A stretch of 64,000 nucleotides of DNA. It comes from Promethearchaeum sp. GTDB lineage: Archaea; Asgardarchaeota; Lokiarchaeia; Sigyniarchaeales; Promethearchaeaceae. Shown here piece after piece: positions 17,549 to 28,800 of this stretch. Below the pieces are notes generated by a model. It made no database searches. It was not told the origin of the DNA and worked only from the letters and a program-made list of their open reading frames with translations. The translations under genes were made by a program, and so were the position numbers. The stretch's first letter is position 1; each line of letters opens with the position of its first letter. The stretch is from assembly GCA_030612265.1 (NCBI GenBank), contig JAUWOE010000001.1:1-64000 (forward strand). Direction: 5' to 3'.

Positions 17549-18228
17549 AAATGCTTACAAAAAAATCTCAAATTGATAAAATTTTGGAATTATATCCAGA
17601 AACATTGATGATTGACTCAAATAATTTAAAAATACCTATCTTTCCTAAAGCTTCGTTATCAATTAATCTTAATAAGTATCCAAAAAAGCCAAAATTGACA
17701 CTCCCAAAAAAAATACAACGAATTTTGGTTGATTCTGAAACATATATACCTACTTTTCGACACTGGGACAAAACTAATCCTCCTTTAATATCAATAATCA
17801 TAACTGCTTTAAAATATAGTATTGAAATGGTTGCAGGAATAAAGGTCCATTTCTTGGATAAAATTGTTAAAGATATAAGTTATATGGCCAGAACTTCCTT
17901 TCCTAAAGAAACATTTTGCTTGCTTCGAATAATAAATGGTGTTTTAGCAGAATATGTCATCGCTCCAGGATCTGAATCCTCCGTAATCTCAGCAATTTTT
18001 TTCCCAACACGATTGGGGCACGATCACACTCTAATTGCATCTTGTCACTCACATCCGACCTCAAATAATAGACCAAGTAGGGCAGATTTACATACATTTC
18101 GGAAATTTCCTGTAAATATAATAATCGGAGCACCTTATAATTTCTCTACTTTGGGTGTATATAATCTTCAAGGAGAGCAAATTCCATTTGAAATTCATGC
18201 CTTTGATCTATTTGAGCAAAAAAATTGA
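17545..18228 (+). CDS. E2/RWD-like domain fused to a JAMM (Mov34/MPN) metalloprotease
   Basis: The C-terminal half of this 227-residue protein is a JAMM domain: Glu122 (FPKETFCLL) and the zinc motif H168-S-H170-P-x7-S178-x2-D181. JAMM enzymes cleave ubiquitin-like proteins from targets or trim them. The N-terminal ~97 residues read like an RWD/E2 fold: a strand pair (ASLSINLNKYP), KKPKLTLP where E2s carry YPxxPP, then IPTFRHWDKTNPPLISIIITAL matching the W-x-P...I-x-x-I-L segment. No Cys occurs before C125, so it cannot act as a conjugating E2. The RWD assignment is my reading of the pattern. Overlap with ttuA by 4 bp and the nearby E1-like gene support a role in processing the sulfur-carrier/ubiquitin-like protein. 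Confidence 0.8.
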   Translation: MKMLTKKSQIDKILELYPETLMIDSNNLKIPIFPKASLSINLNKYPKKPKLTLPKKIQRILVDSETYIPTFRHWDKTNPPLISIIITALKYSIEMVAGIKVHFLDKIVKDISYMARTSFPKETFCLLRIINGVLAEYVIAPGSESSVISAIFFPTRLGHDHTLIASCHSHPTSNNRPSRADLHTFRKFPVNIIIGAPYNFSTLGVYNLQGEQIPFEIHAFDLFEQKN

Positions 18229-18259
18229 ATTAGATTAAAAAATATATGTGAAAAAAAAA

Positions 18260-19843
18260 TTAGATCACTTTACTGCTTTGAAAAAGACCCTTTCCCAACA
18301 TTTTTAAAATTGACATTCCAGGTTTGTATTTGTTTCCAGAGAGGTATAATTGTTCCACTTTCAATTGAAGGAGATTTTTGGGATCCATAGCTAGAGGATT
18401 TTGATTAAGAATTACCATATCTGCAATTTTTCCCGACTCTAAACTACCTCGTTCTTTTTCATCAAAGCTGGTATATGCAATTTCATATGTATTCATTTTA
18501 AGCGCTTCTTGTATAGTTGTTGATTGTTCCGGATCATAAGGATGATTACATGCACCATATATCGCATTTATTGGGTCTGGATGAGTAACTGGTCCATCTG
18601 AACCTCCACTAAGATGAATTCCCAAGTCAATTATTTTTCGTAGTGGAGAATTCCCTTTTACGCGTTGAGGTCCCAAAATTTCTTCCAAATACTCAATTGG
18701 TTCTAAGGGACTAACCAAAAATCCTGGTTGAAGAGTAATACCAATTCCAAGTTTTGCACATTTTTTTAAATCATCGTCAGAAATTAAGCAAGAATGTATA
18801 ATTGTATGTCGGTGATCTTCTCTTGGAAATTCTTTAAGAGCTTCTTCTAATGCAATAACTGCTTGATGCGTTGCTGCATCACCAATTACATGCATTTGTA
18901 TCTGTAAACCTGCCGTATTTGCTTCTTTCACAAATTTCTTAACAACTTCGTCAGTGTAGACTAAAATTCCATTATTAGCCGGATCATTTGAATATGGCTC
19001 ATTTAACGCTGCATCACATGCTCCAAAGCAGCCATCTAATGCAACGGAGAAACAACCTCCAATTCTTGGTAATTTTCGTTTTAAAACCTTTTTAATATCC
19101 ATTGTTTGGAAATAAAGCCTTGTTTGGAATTTATTTTCCTTATTTCTTGCTTTTGCAACTAAACTAACCAAAGTTACATCCATATCCATAGGAAATCCAA
19201 TACCTTCAACAGGATGAATAATGCCTATTCCATTATCGGCAAGTAGATCATAACCTTTAATAATACTTTTTACAAGGGTTAATGTTGGAACAAGTGAAGT
19301 TGCATAATCCACGCCCGTATAATATGCTTCATGGAATAATTGACCTGTATCTTCATTAAATCCATGCGATTTTCGAACATTTTCAGGAAAAGATGCTAAC
19401 AATTTACTATTTACAACACAAGAATGACCATCATAACAAATAATTACAAGAGGTCTATCCGAACAATATTTATCAAGTTCATTTTTCGTTATTAATCTTT
19501 TTTCTTCAAGACTATGCTTCGAAATTCCGAATGAGAGAACTAATTTTGATTTTGGATTATTTTTCAGATAATTTGTGATCATATCACCGATGTCTGAGAA
19601 ATTCTTGGCTGAACGAACATCAAAAAATGATGCTGCAAATAAAGCCCAATTTGAGAAATGAATATGGCCATCTCCAAAAGATGGGATTAAGGATCTTTCA
19701 TTTAATTCTACAAGATGATGATTTGAATATTGGGAAGGCAGTTCATCTCCAACATATTCTATAATACCCTTATTTTCTACTAAGTAACTGAATACATTAT
19801 TGTTTTTATCGCAAGTTATGATTTTACCATGAAATATTTGCAT
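18260..19843 (-). CDS. YtcJ-like amidohydrolase (amidohydrolase family 3)
   Basis: This 527-residue metal-dependent hydrolase has a small beta-sandwich made from N- and C-terminal ends (for example the opening IFHGKIITCDKNNNVF and SGKIADMVILNQNPL near the C-terminus) around a TIM-barrel. Visible metal-site elements are GDGHIHF (His-x-His), HVIGDAATHQAV, HSCLISDDD and SGGSDGPVTHPDP with the barrel Asp. The family includes exoenzymes acting on amide or cyclic substrates, but no specific substrate can be stated. Length is typical. It sits 24 bp after the giant membrane gene in the same direction, so it may be its downstream operon partner, though the functional link is unknown. Confidence 0.85.
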   Translation of the reverse strand: MQIFHGKIITCDKNNNVFSYLVENKGIIEYVGDELPSQYSNHHLVELNERSLIPSFGDGHIHFSNWALFAASFFDVRSAKNFSDIGDMITNYLKNNPKSKLVLSFGISKHSLEEKRLITKNELDKYCSDRPLVIICYDGHSCVVNSKLLASFPENVRKSHGFNEDTGQLFHEAYYTGVDYATSLVPTLTLVKSIIKGYDLLADNGIGIIHPVEGIGFPMDMDVTLVSLVAKARNKENKFQTRLYFQTMDIKKVLKRKLPRIGGCFSVALDGCFGACDAALNEPYSNDPANNGILVYTDEVVKKFVKEANTAGLQIQMHVIGDAATHQAVIALEEALKEFPREDHRHTIIHSCLISDDDLKKCAKLGIGITLQPGFLVSPLEPIEYLEEILGPQRVKGNSPLRKIIDLGIHLSGGSDGPVTHPDPINAIYGACNHPYDPEQSTTIQEALKMNTYEIAYTSFDEKERGSLESGKIADMVILNQNPLAMDPKNLLQLKVEQLYLSGNKYKPGMSILKMLGKGLFQSSKVI

Positions 19844-19867
19844 ATTTTGAATTTGACTTTACAGAAT

Positions 19868-22800
19868 TTAAATTATTTGAAAATAGAGTACCATTAGAAT
19901 TGCTGTTACTATAAAATCAATAATTGCTCCTAATGAACTTATAAATCGCCAATAAATTGGAAGATTATAAAGTTCTTCGCTTCGTTTAACAACCCAAATT
20001 ACATATCCAAAGAATGCTAATAGAAATAATGTATAGATCCATGGGTCTGCTGGGATAAAGGCACTTCCTGCACCAACTAAACAAATCATGATTAAAGTTC
20101 GGTAAAGAATTTTTAATGCAAAATTTTTCGGTTTAGTATCTTCTTCCTTTTCTGGTGAAACTGGGTAGAACACAATCAAAAAGATTAATCCACTTAAAAA
20201 TGCATTTTCAAGAATATAAAAGCTTACAATTCCCAATATTAATCCCAATCCGCTAAATACAATTCTCTTATGTTTATAATAAAATGCAATAATTTTATTC
20301 CATATTAAAATAAAGAAATTCTTTATTTTGAGTAATAAACGCATTATCAATTTTCCTATTAATTTTATTAGAATAACTATTTTTTCAAGGAAAAATATGA
20401 GAGGAAACAAGAGAAGTCCAATAATGGTTGCTGGGATAAGTATTAATGGTTGATTGAAACCGATAATGCATATGAATATCTCAATGAATAAAACGAAATA
20501 TATAATTTGATTAATCTTTCGATTCTTGAATTTTATAAATAAAACTAAACCAATGATTAGAGATACGATTAATACTGGAATCATTATTTGCCCTAAAAAG
20601 ATATTAGGAGTTCCAGAGGAAGGGTCTATTGGTGTGGAAGATAAATCAATGTTTAAGACAATATAAAAAGCAATATCAACAGCACCTAAAACTATAGTAC
20701 TTAAGAAAAGTGATAAATCCAAAGGTTTTCTAACCTTATCAGGTATAAAATCAAGTTTTTTCTTATCAATAAGATTAAGAGTAAATGCAATTACTAAAAG
20801 TTCTGTTATTAATAATAACCTCATAAATATAATAGGTGTTGTTTCAGTAATTTCGATTGCAAGGTTGATTGGAATAAGTATTGCAGAGAGAAGTGATATT
20901 ATTTCAATATAACAAATTATTCCTAAGATATCCTGTATTTTGAAATATAATTTATTATCATTTTCTTTGAATAATAAATCATTCTCGTAAAACATCATTA
21001 CAGTTAAGATAATAATCCCAATAATTAAGCGAATGATTGTAAATTCCTCTAAATTATAAAATATAATTAAGGTGCTCAAACCTATTGAAAATAGGACCCA
21101 TGTAATTTTTCTAAGAATTTTTATAATCTTCTCAATTGGAGATAGAAATTTCAATCGATTTTCCAATTCAATAAAAATATGAAGAACCAGGATTGATATT
21201 ACAAGAGCAAACATCCATTCAAATATATTGAATAATAGTATATCAATCTGAACCATTATTGCTATAGAAATGATTAAATTAGAAATAAAAAGTAGTTTTC
21301 CAAGAATATCTTCTTTAACCAACTTCAAAATTTTAAATACATAAGGTAAGCTAACAAAAATTATAATTCCTATAGGATATAATTCTGTGTAATAACACCA
21401 TAAAGCACTAATATCCGCAATAAATAAAATTATTATCCCTAATGTTAAAGATGATGCAAGTTTCTCCTTCAAAATTTTTGTTTTCTTTAAATCAAACCAG
21501 TAAATGCAAACAAAAGCTAATATTGTAAAACTAAATATATCAAATAAGGCAATCTCTAAATAATTTCCACCAATGACAATGAAAATATAGTGTAAATAAC
21601 TTGTTAAAGTAATAGGTAGGGAAATATATAAGCATATTCCATTAATATTCCATGAAATATCAAGGATTCTCTTAAATTTCTTATTTTCAACCCATAAATT
21701 GTTTGATTTAATATATTGGAATATTTTTACTAAGCCGATTGTTATTAAAAGAATGATTGATTCCGCTTTAATTAAAATCTGAACAAAAATATTTATAAAT
21801 ATATAATTTTCTATAATTGCATTTTCAAATATATAAGCCCATCCATGGGTAATTGAAATGCTTAAAATTAAGATTTCAATAAATAACCAAATTGAGTATA
21901 TTTGTTTTGCTTGTATTTGATCACGATGCCCGAATAATAATAAAAATGCAGATTTTTTATCCTTAGAAATGGATTTATTATTTTGATCTTTGATAAAATC
22001 TATTGATCCGAATCCATCATCTGAATTTTCCATTATTCTTAGATAAGGATTATATTTATGAAAGATTTCTAATTTAACTAAACTTCTATTTGCTAGAAAA
22101 TAATATATTAAAGTATTAAATATCCCAAATAAGAAACTAAACCATATAATCGAGGTAATTGTAGATTCAATCCCTCCTACAAACCAGTAAGAAAAAGAGT
22201 ATAAGTATATTGTTAAACAGAAAGAAATTAATGTCCAATAGCTATAGACTAAAGATGTTAAATTAATTTTATTTGTATTTAAGATACATAAAATCGATAA
22301 AAATATAGCAACGCTCATCAATGGGCTGATATTTGAAAATACTCTTAAATATTCTTCAATCATTCCGGAGATAGAAAGGGATAGTGCAATTGAAATTAAA
22401 AATTGCCATTTTCTTGAAATTAAATTTTTCCTAATAAACAAATAAAGAATAAACAAATTAATTGAAAAATTAAGAAGAAGTGATCCAAATTCTGCTATTT
22501 GCAAGCTCGAATATATATTTAATACATACCATAGATGATAAAACAAAGATATATTGAAAAATATTACAGATAAGAGTTTAAATACAATTCCTAATTCTGG
22601 TTTTCCAATAATTAAATAATTTTTCTCTTTCCAAACTTCATTTTTTTGCAAATATTTATTTAAATGATAAAACATGAATGAAAAAACGATCGGTATAATA
22701 GAAATCCACAAGAAAAATCTTTCTACTCTTGTAAAATCAATATAAAATAGCAATAGATCTGTAAATATATAATTCCAAAATTGAGCGATAAAAATAGAGA

Positions 22801-25800
22801 CAATAAAGGTTTCAAATATCATCCAGATTGCAAAAATCTTGTGTGCGATAGCAGAAGAATTCCAGATAGGATTTATTATGGATGATTTTATATTATTTTC
22901 CTTTACATAATTTTGTGGTTGATTGGCAAATAGATAGAATATTAAAGACAATTGCAAACCGCAAATAAACAAAATAGTAATTATATAATTAATAGTCGAC
23001 ATATTGTATAGGAGTGGAATGAATTCCATCAAAAACGTAGAAATTGAGAAAACTAACAAAGTCCAATAAATATAAGTTATTTTTGCACGTTTTATATTGA
23101 AAGAGTTTAATATTGAAACAACAAAAAGGAATGCAGCAATATTAAGAATAAAATGTTTCATTAAATAGATCCTTGAGATTTCTTCACAGTAAAGTGCAAT
23201 TATAATAGTCATTATCAAGAAAATAACTTTGGTTGCCTTGATTTTGATTATTTTAAATTTCATAAAAAGATAGATTATTGCAATATTAATTGTGATATTT
23301 AGTAAGAGTAAATCAAACTCAAGATTAATAATAGAATCAGAAATATCAGACGTTTTCCAAATAAAACTGAATATGGCTGTATTTATTAACAATACATTGA
23401 TAATTTTGAGAACTTCAGGATATATCTTATTACCTGCTTTTTGATTGAGATATATTGTACCAAAGAATAAAATACACCAAATTAATAAGGAGACCTCCCA
23501 TAAGTTAAAGGGTGCACCTGACATTGATATTGATATAGATATAGATAAATAGATACCAATTGTTAAACAAACAGAAAAGGCTAAATAACTTATCCAATCA
23601 AATTGAGAACGAATTTTACTAGTTACTAATTTTACTAGTTTTCGATCAATTCCATAAAATTCAATAAATAGAATTGAAAACAGAATTGCTAATCTATAAA
23701 AAGTTATTATAGCACCAAATTGCTCGGAAGTTTCAATTAAATTATCAACTGGAATTTTAATAGCACAAAATATCGAAGTTGTAAGATATATTGTAAATAT
23801 AAGTATGAAGCGGAAAATTGGAATTATTTTTTGAATTATTGCATACTTGTTAAAGAGTTCATTACGTCTGATAAAGTGTGTTGTTAATAGATTTTGTAAA
23901 GCAAAAGTGTTTAAGAAAATTAATATATTGGAATATATTTCTTGTGGGAAATACATATTTATTAATAATATTAAAGTTGTAGAGAATAACGCAGATGAAA
24001 TTACCCAAATAATAGAAGAAATTTCAAAATTCTTAGTTTTATTTTTAATTAACCCAAATTTTGTTTTACTGCTAAAATAGATGTAAGCTAATTCCAAACT
24101 AAAAAGAACATCCAAAAACAATAGGGGTTGATTCGAAGATATAAATAGAGATGTTGGAATTAGTAACTCCATTAATATCATTGAGATACCACCAATAAGT
24201 AAAACAAAAACTGGACCTAAATAAGATCTAATTATTGGGAAGTAAATCAAAGTGGCCACTATTACTAAAACACCTGTAGAAGCCCATCCTCCTATATTAA
24301 AAATCGTTAACCCCAATTCAAATAATGATAAACCGAAGAAAATTGCCATCCCAAACCAGATTAATTCAAATAATATCTTAGGCAAATATTTCCTTGCCTG
24401 AAACGAAAGAGTTGTTCCAAAAGCAAACGCAATTGCAACAAATATTCCAAAAGTAGTAAAATCTATGTCCCCCTCTATTAAACTGAATGATCTTGCTAGT
24501 AAAATTGCTAGATTTATTATAACTATAAGAGCATGACCAACTTTTATTAAATAATCACGTAAATTAAAATATTTTCCAGTAAGTAAAACAAAAGAAATTA
24601 CAATGAAAGTAATATTAACAGAAATAGTGGGATCGATGAAAATTAGAATGACAAATGAATATAACAACGCGAATATACTTCCTAAAATGGTGAAATATCC
24701 TAAAACAATGATTAATGAATGAGCAATTTTAGATTTCTTTTTTATATTCGGGAAATAACCTAAAGCTAAAATATAAAATCCTCCGATTAAAGTCCCTATT
24801 GGTATCTCCCAATTAGGTTCAAAATCAAAGAAATTAATTACAAAAGTAATATTTGTTGCTGCAATTAATGGCCAAATAAGACTAAGATAGGCCCAATGCC
24901 TGTAATAATAAAATATAGGGACAAATAATATTAATCCTATTAAAAATACAAATGGGATTTGTAAAATAAGATTTTCAGGAAATAGGTTTGCTGCACCCCA
25001 AGTTGTAAATACTAGTAACTCTAACCAGAAAATGTAAATAATCTTATTTAGATTTTTCATCAATCTAGTTAAAATTACAGGCAAATACATCAATGTACAT
25101 ATAATAATAGAAAGAATGATCGATCCATTAACAGAAACATTCAGAACTGTTAGAGCTAATGAAACATGATCAATTCCTGATATTAGATGCGAAATCATTA
25201 TAAAATTAATAATTGGTGCAATAATCCAAGCATATACTCCCACGGACCAGATTTTTGTAAATGCGCGTTTGTAGATTCCGATACCAACATAAAACGTTAA
25301 GAGAGCTATATCAAATCCAATTGGTACGGCGATTTCCCAATAAGTTTCAGCAAAAATAACCGGTTCCATCAAAATAAGATATGTAAATACTCCAGCTAAT
25401 AGGGAAGCGCATGTAAAGAAAGCAAGAGATAATTCTTTTCTTATTTTCGCATCTAAAAATTCTAATATGAAAATAAATAAGAACCCGCATATCGCTCCAG
25501 CTAAAGATAGAGCCAAAAATTCAGAATAAAAGTAATTTTCGAATAAATAATAACGTCCAAGAGTGTAAAAGAAGAAAAATGTACCACCTAAAATTAAAAT
25601 ATTCAGAAAATTTTCTTTCTTAAAAATTATTAGTTTTTTCTTTAAAAATAGTAAAATTAGGACTACTATTGCCATAATTAGTGGTGAAATAAGCCCCATT
25701 ATTTCATTGCTTTTAATAAATAAATATGCGTAATTGAAAATCCATGAAATTATTACACTATAACCTAATATCGCCTTTATAATTGATTTTGACCATTTAG

Positions 25801-28800
25801 AATCTTTTAAAAACACAATCCATTGCCAGGTTAAACCGACTGCACAAGCCACAAAAATGGACAGTAATGCAAATTCTGTTTGAGATAAATAATTGTATAA
25901 TATATCATAGATAAAATAGGCAAATGCCCAAACTTTGAAAGAATTAAATGTCAGATTTTTATAAGATCGATGAGTAAAAACACTAAAAAGAATACTGCTA
26001 ATTAATAAAATCCAAGAGATAGGGATCTTATAGATTTCAACGAAGATATAAGAATATATTCCCAACATAAGGAGATTTTGAGAATATTTTATTAGGTTAT
26101 TAAGAGGAAAATGTCTTGTAGCCAATCTGTTTATTAAAATCGCAGCAGTTAAGCTGAGAATTATTTGAAACTCATTAATAATAAAGATTGAATCATAGAT
26201 TAAGTAATTTAATCCTAAAGTTATTAAAGTTTGAATGTAATAAATCAAAAACTTGTTAGAATGAGGTTGATATATTGTAATCACTGAAATAATCAAGGAG
26301 CAAATTAACAAAATTTGGAGAATGGAAAATCCTTCTGAAAAAAATATTAAGTTGATGCCAAGATATAAATTCAGACCTAATGTAGCAAAAATAAAACTTA
26401 TTTCAATAAAAATCCATTTATTAGAAATAAATTTTGCAAATCGGTTCATAATAATAGTTGGGGCATATTTTGGGATCATTTTGGTAGAGGAAATGTCTTC
26501 ATTTTTTACTGAAGGTTCATCTAACTCATGTGCATATTTTTTCTTTGTTTTTGATTTAGTTAAAGGTCTTCTATTAATCTCAATCGAATTTTGAGATGAT
26601 TGAATTCTTCTATTTGCCCAATCAACAAAATAAAATATTCCAAATAGAAATGGCAATTGAACAAGAATAAATAGGAAAATTTGATTATCAAAGGATTTTA
26701 ATAAAAATTCTGAAATGGATACTGTTATTCCTATTAAATTGTATAAAAATACGCTGAAAAATGATAAGATTACTGTTTTTTGATCTGTTAAAAGATTTAT
26801 TGTAAAATAATCTATAACCAATAAAGCGGTTATAAATAATGAAGAGATTAATAGAGAAATCCCCCCAAATAGAACAAATTCTTTAGAAATTAAATAGATT
26901 AAGATTGCAATATTAGTAAATAAAATTATTTCGTTCTTTTGATAAAGATTCCGAGCAAAGCCTTTAGAAAAAGTATTTTTACTAAAAAGGAAGATACTAA
27001 AAAACAATACAAGAATAGGAATTAGAAAAAGTCCAAAGTAGGCATATAATGGAGTTGTTCCTGAAGCAAATATAATTTGATTGATTGATATTGCTAAGAA
27101 AATTGAACTACAAAAGATAAAAATTGAAATTATTTCATAAAGAAATTTTTTGATTGTTCCAGTTTTATAATCTGGAACCAAATAAATCAATCCAGAAACA
27201 ATAAGAAACACAATAAAAATTGAAAAGTTTGGAATAAAACCAAAAATTTCATTACATGTAAAGTAAATCACAGATGAAATTGAAATTAGGTTAATGTAAA
27301 TCAATAGTTCCTTAAATACTTGTAAAATTTTATGTAGTTTCGGTAAAATTTCATTTACAATTTTAATGGCATAGAATAAAACAAAAGTATCAACAAAAAT
27401 ACTAATTGTAACAACTAACGGATTGAAATCTAAAAAGATATTAATTGATATAAGCAAACCTAGAGCAGAAATTACCCACAGGATTAGAATTTGAGCCTTT
27501 AAAATTAGTTTCAGATGTGAAACCTCAAAATAAAATTTTTTAATATCTATTATCTTAAGAATAAAGAATAATCCGAATAGTGGCCAAGATATAGTAAATA
27601 AAATATTATATATCCTAAAATAACCTGGAGTTATAACATATATTAGCATTGCAGATACAATTATTGCATACAAATCATAATATAATCCGGTATTAAAGAT
27701 GAAATGAATTTTTTTATGAGATTTATCTTTGAGATATTTTCCTTTTTTTAATTGATTGATAGTGAATAAAATTGAAGCAAGAATTGATAAAAGGCCGACA
27801 AGAATAGTAATTAAAGTATAATCTTGAATTAAGTTTATTTCCTTTGCTAAATATTCCATAAATATGGAGATATCAACTAAAATAGCAAAAATTGGCATAA
27901 ATATTGCATTAATGAAGTGTTTTATTCTAGTTGGGATATATTTTAAAAGTATTGGAATGATATAGAGAAATATCCAAAAAGTTATGAAGGATATTATTAT
28001 TGATTCTGTAATTATCAGTCCAATAAAATAGGAACTGATGGAATAGATTAAAGTTAATAATGAAAGTAAGTTTAAAATTAGGTTTATATCAGTACATATA
28101 TTTATTTTTCTACTATCTGGAAAAGCGTTTTGAAATTCTCTAAAGCTAAATATAAGAACAAATGTTATCAAAAAGAATGCTATTGAAAATCCTATTAATT
28201 CAAAATTGAAGAAAATTATCGGAGAGATTGAAATAATTATAACTCCTATAATTCTGGTAAAGTTTTTTTGAATTAAAAGTATAAAAGTAAACTTATGATG
28301 TTCTTCTAAATATTTTAATCTCAAAAAGATTTTATATATAAGAAAGAGCCCTAATATCATACCTCCAAGGATTAGATACATGATAGGAGTGGAAAGTTGA
28401 ATCCATTCTGTATTTAAATTATTTATGATCCATTCAAATTCAGAATACATAATGAAAGAAAAACCAACTAATATTTCCAATTGAATTATTCCAAAATTTA
28501 TATAATTCCAAGAGAGTCTATTTATAATTTTTCTCTGTTCTAAATAAAAAGCAATTAATAGCAATGTTGCCAGAGTAATTATAACGGTTCCAAGGGAGAA
28601 TAAGATAGAATAATCAACAATAAGTTCAATCCTCAAATAACTTTCAAATAAAGAATGAACTGAGATAATTCCAGAAGTAGATATTGCGAGTAATAATAAG
28701 ACATCAATTAAAACAATGATTTTATTAGGAAGGTATTTTTTTACAATTTTTGATACGTGAATAATAATTCCTGTAAAGATGGGTGTCAAAATTAAGGAGA

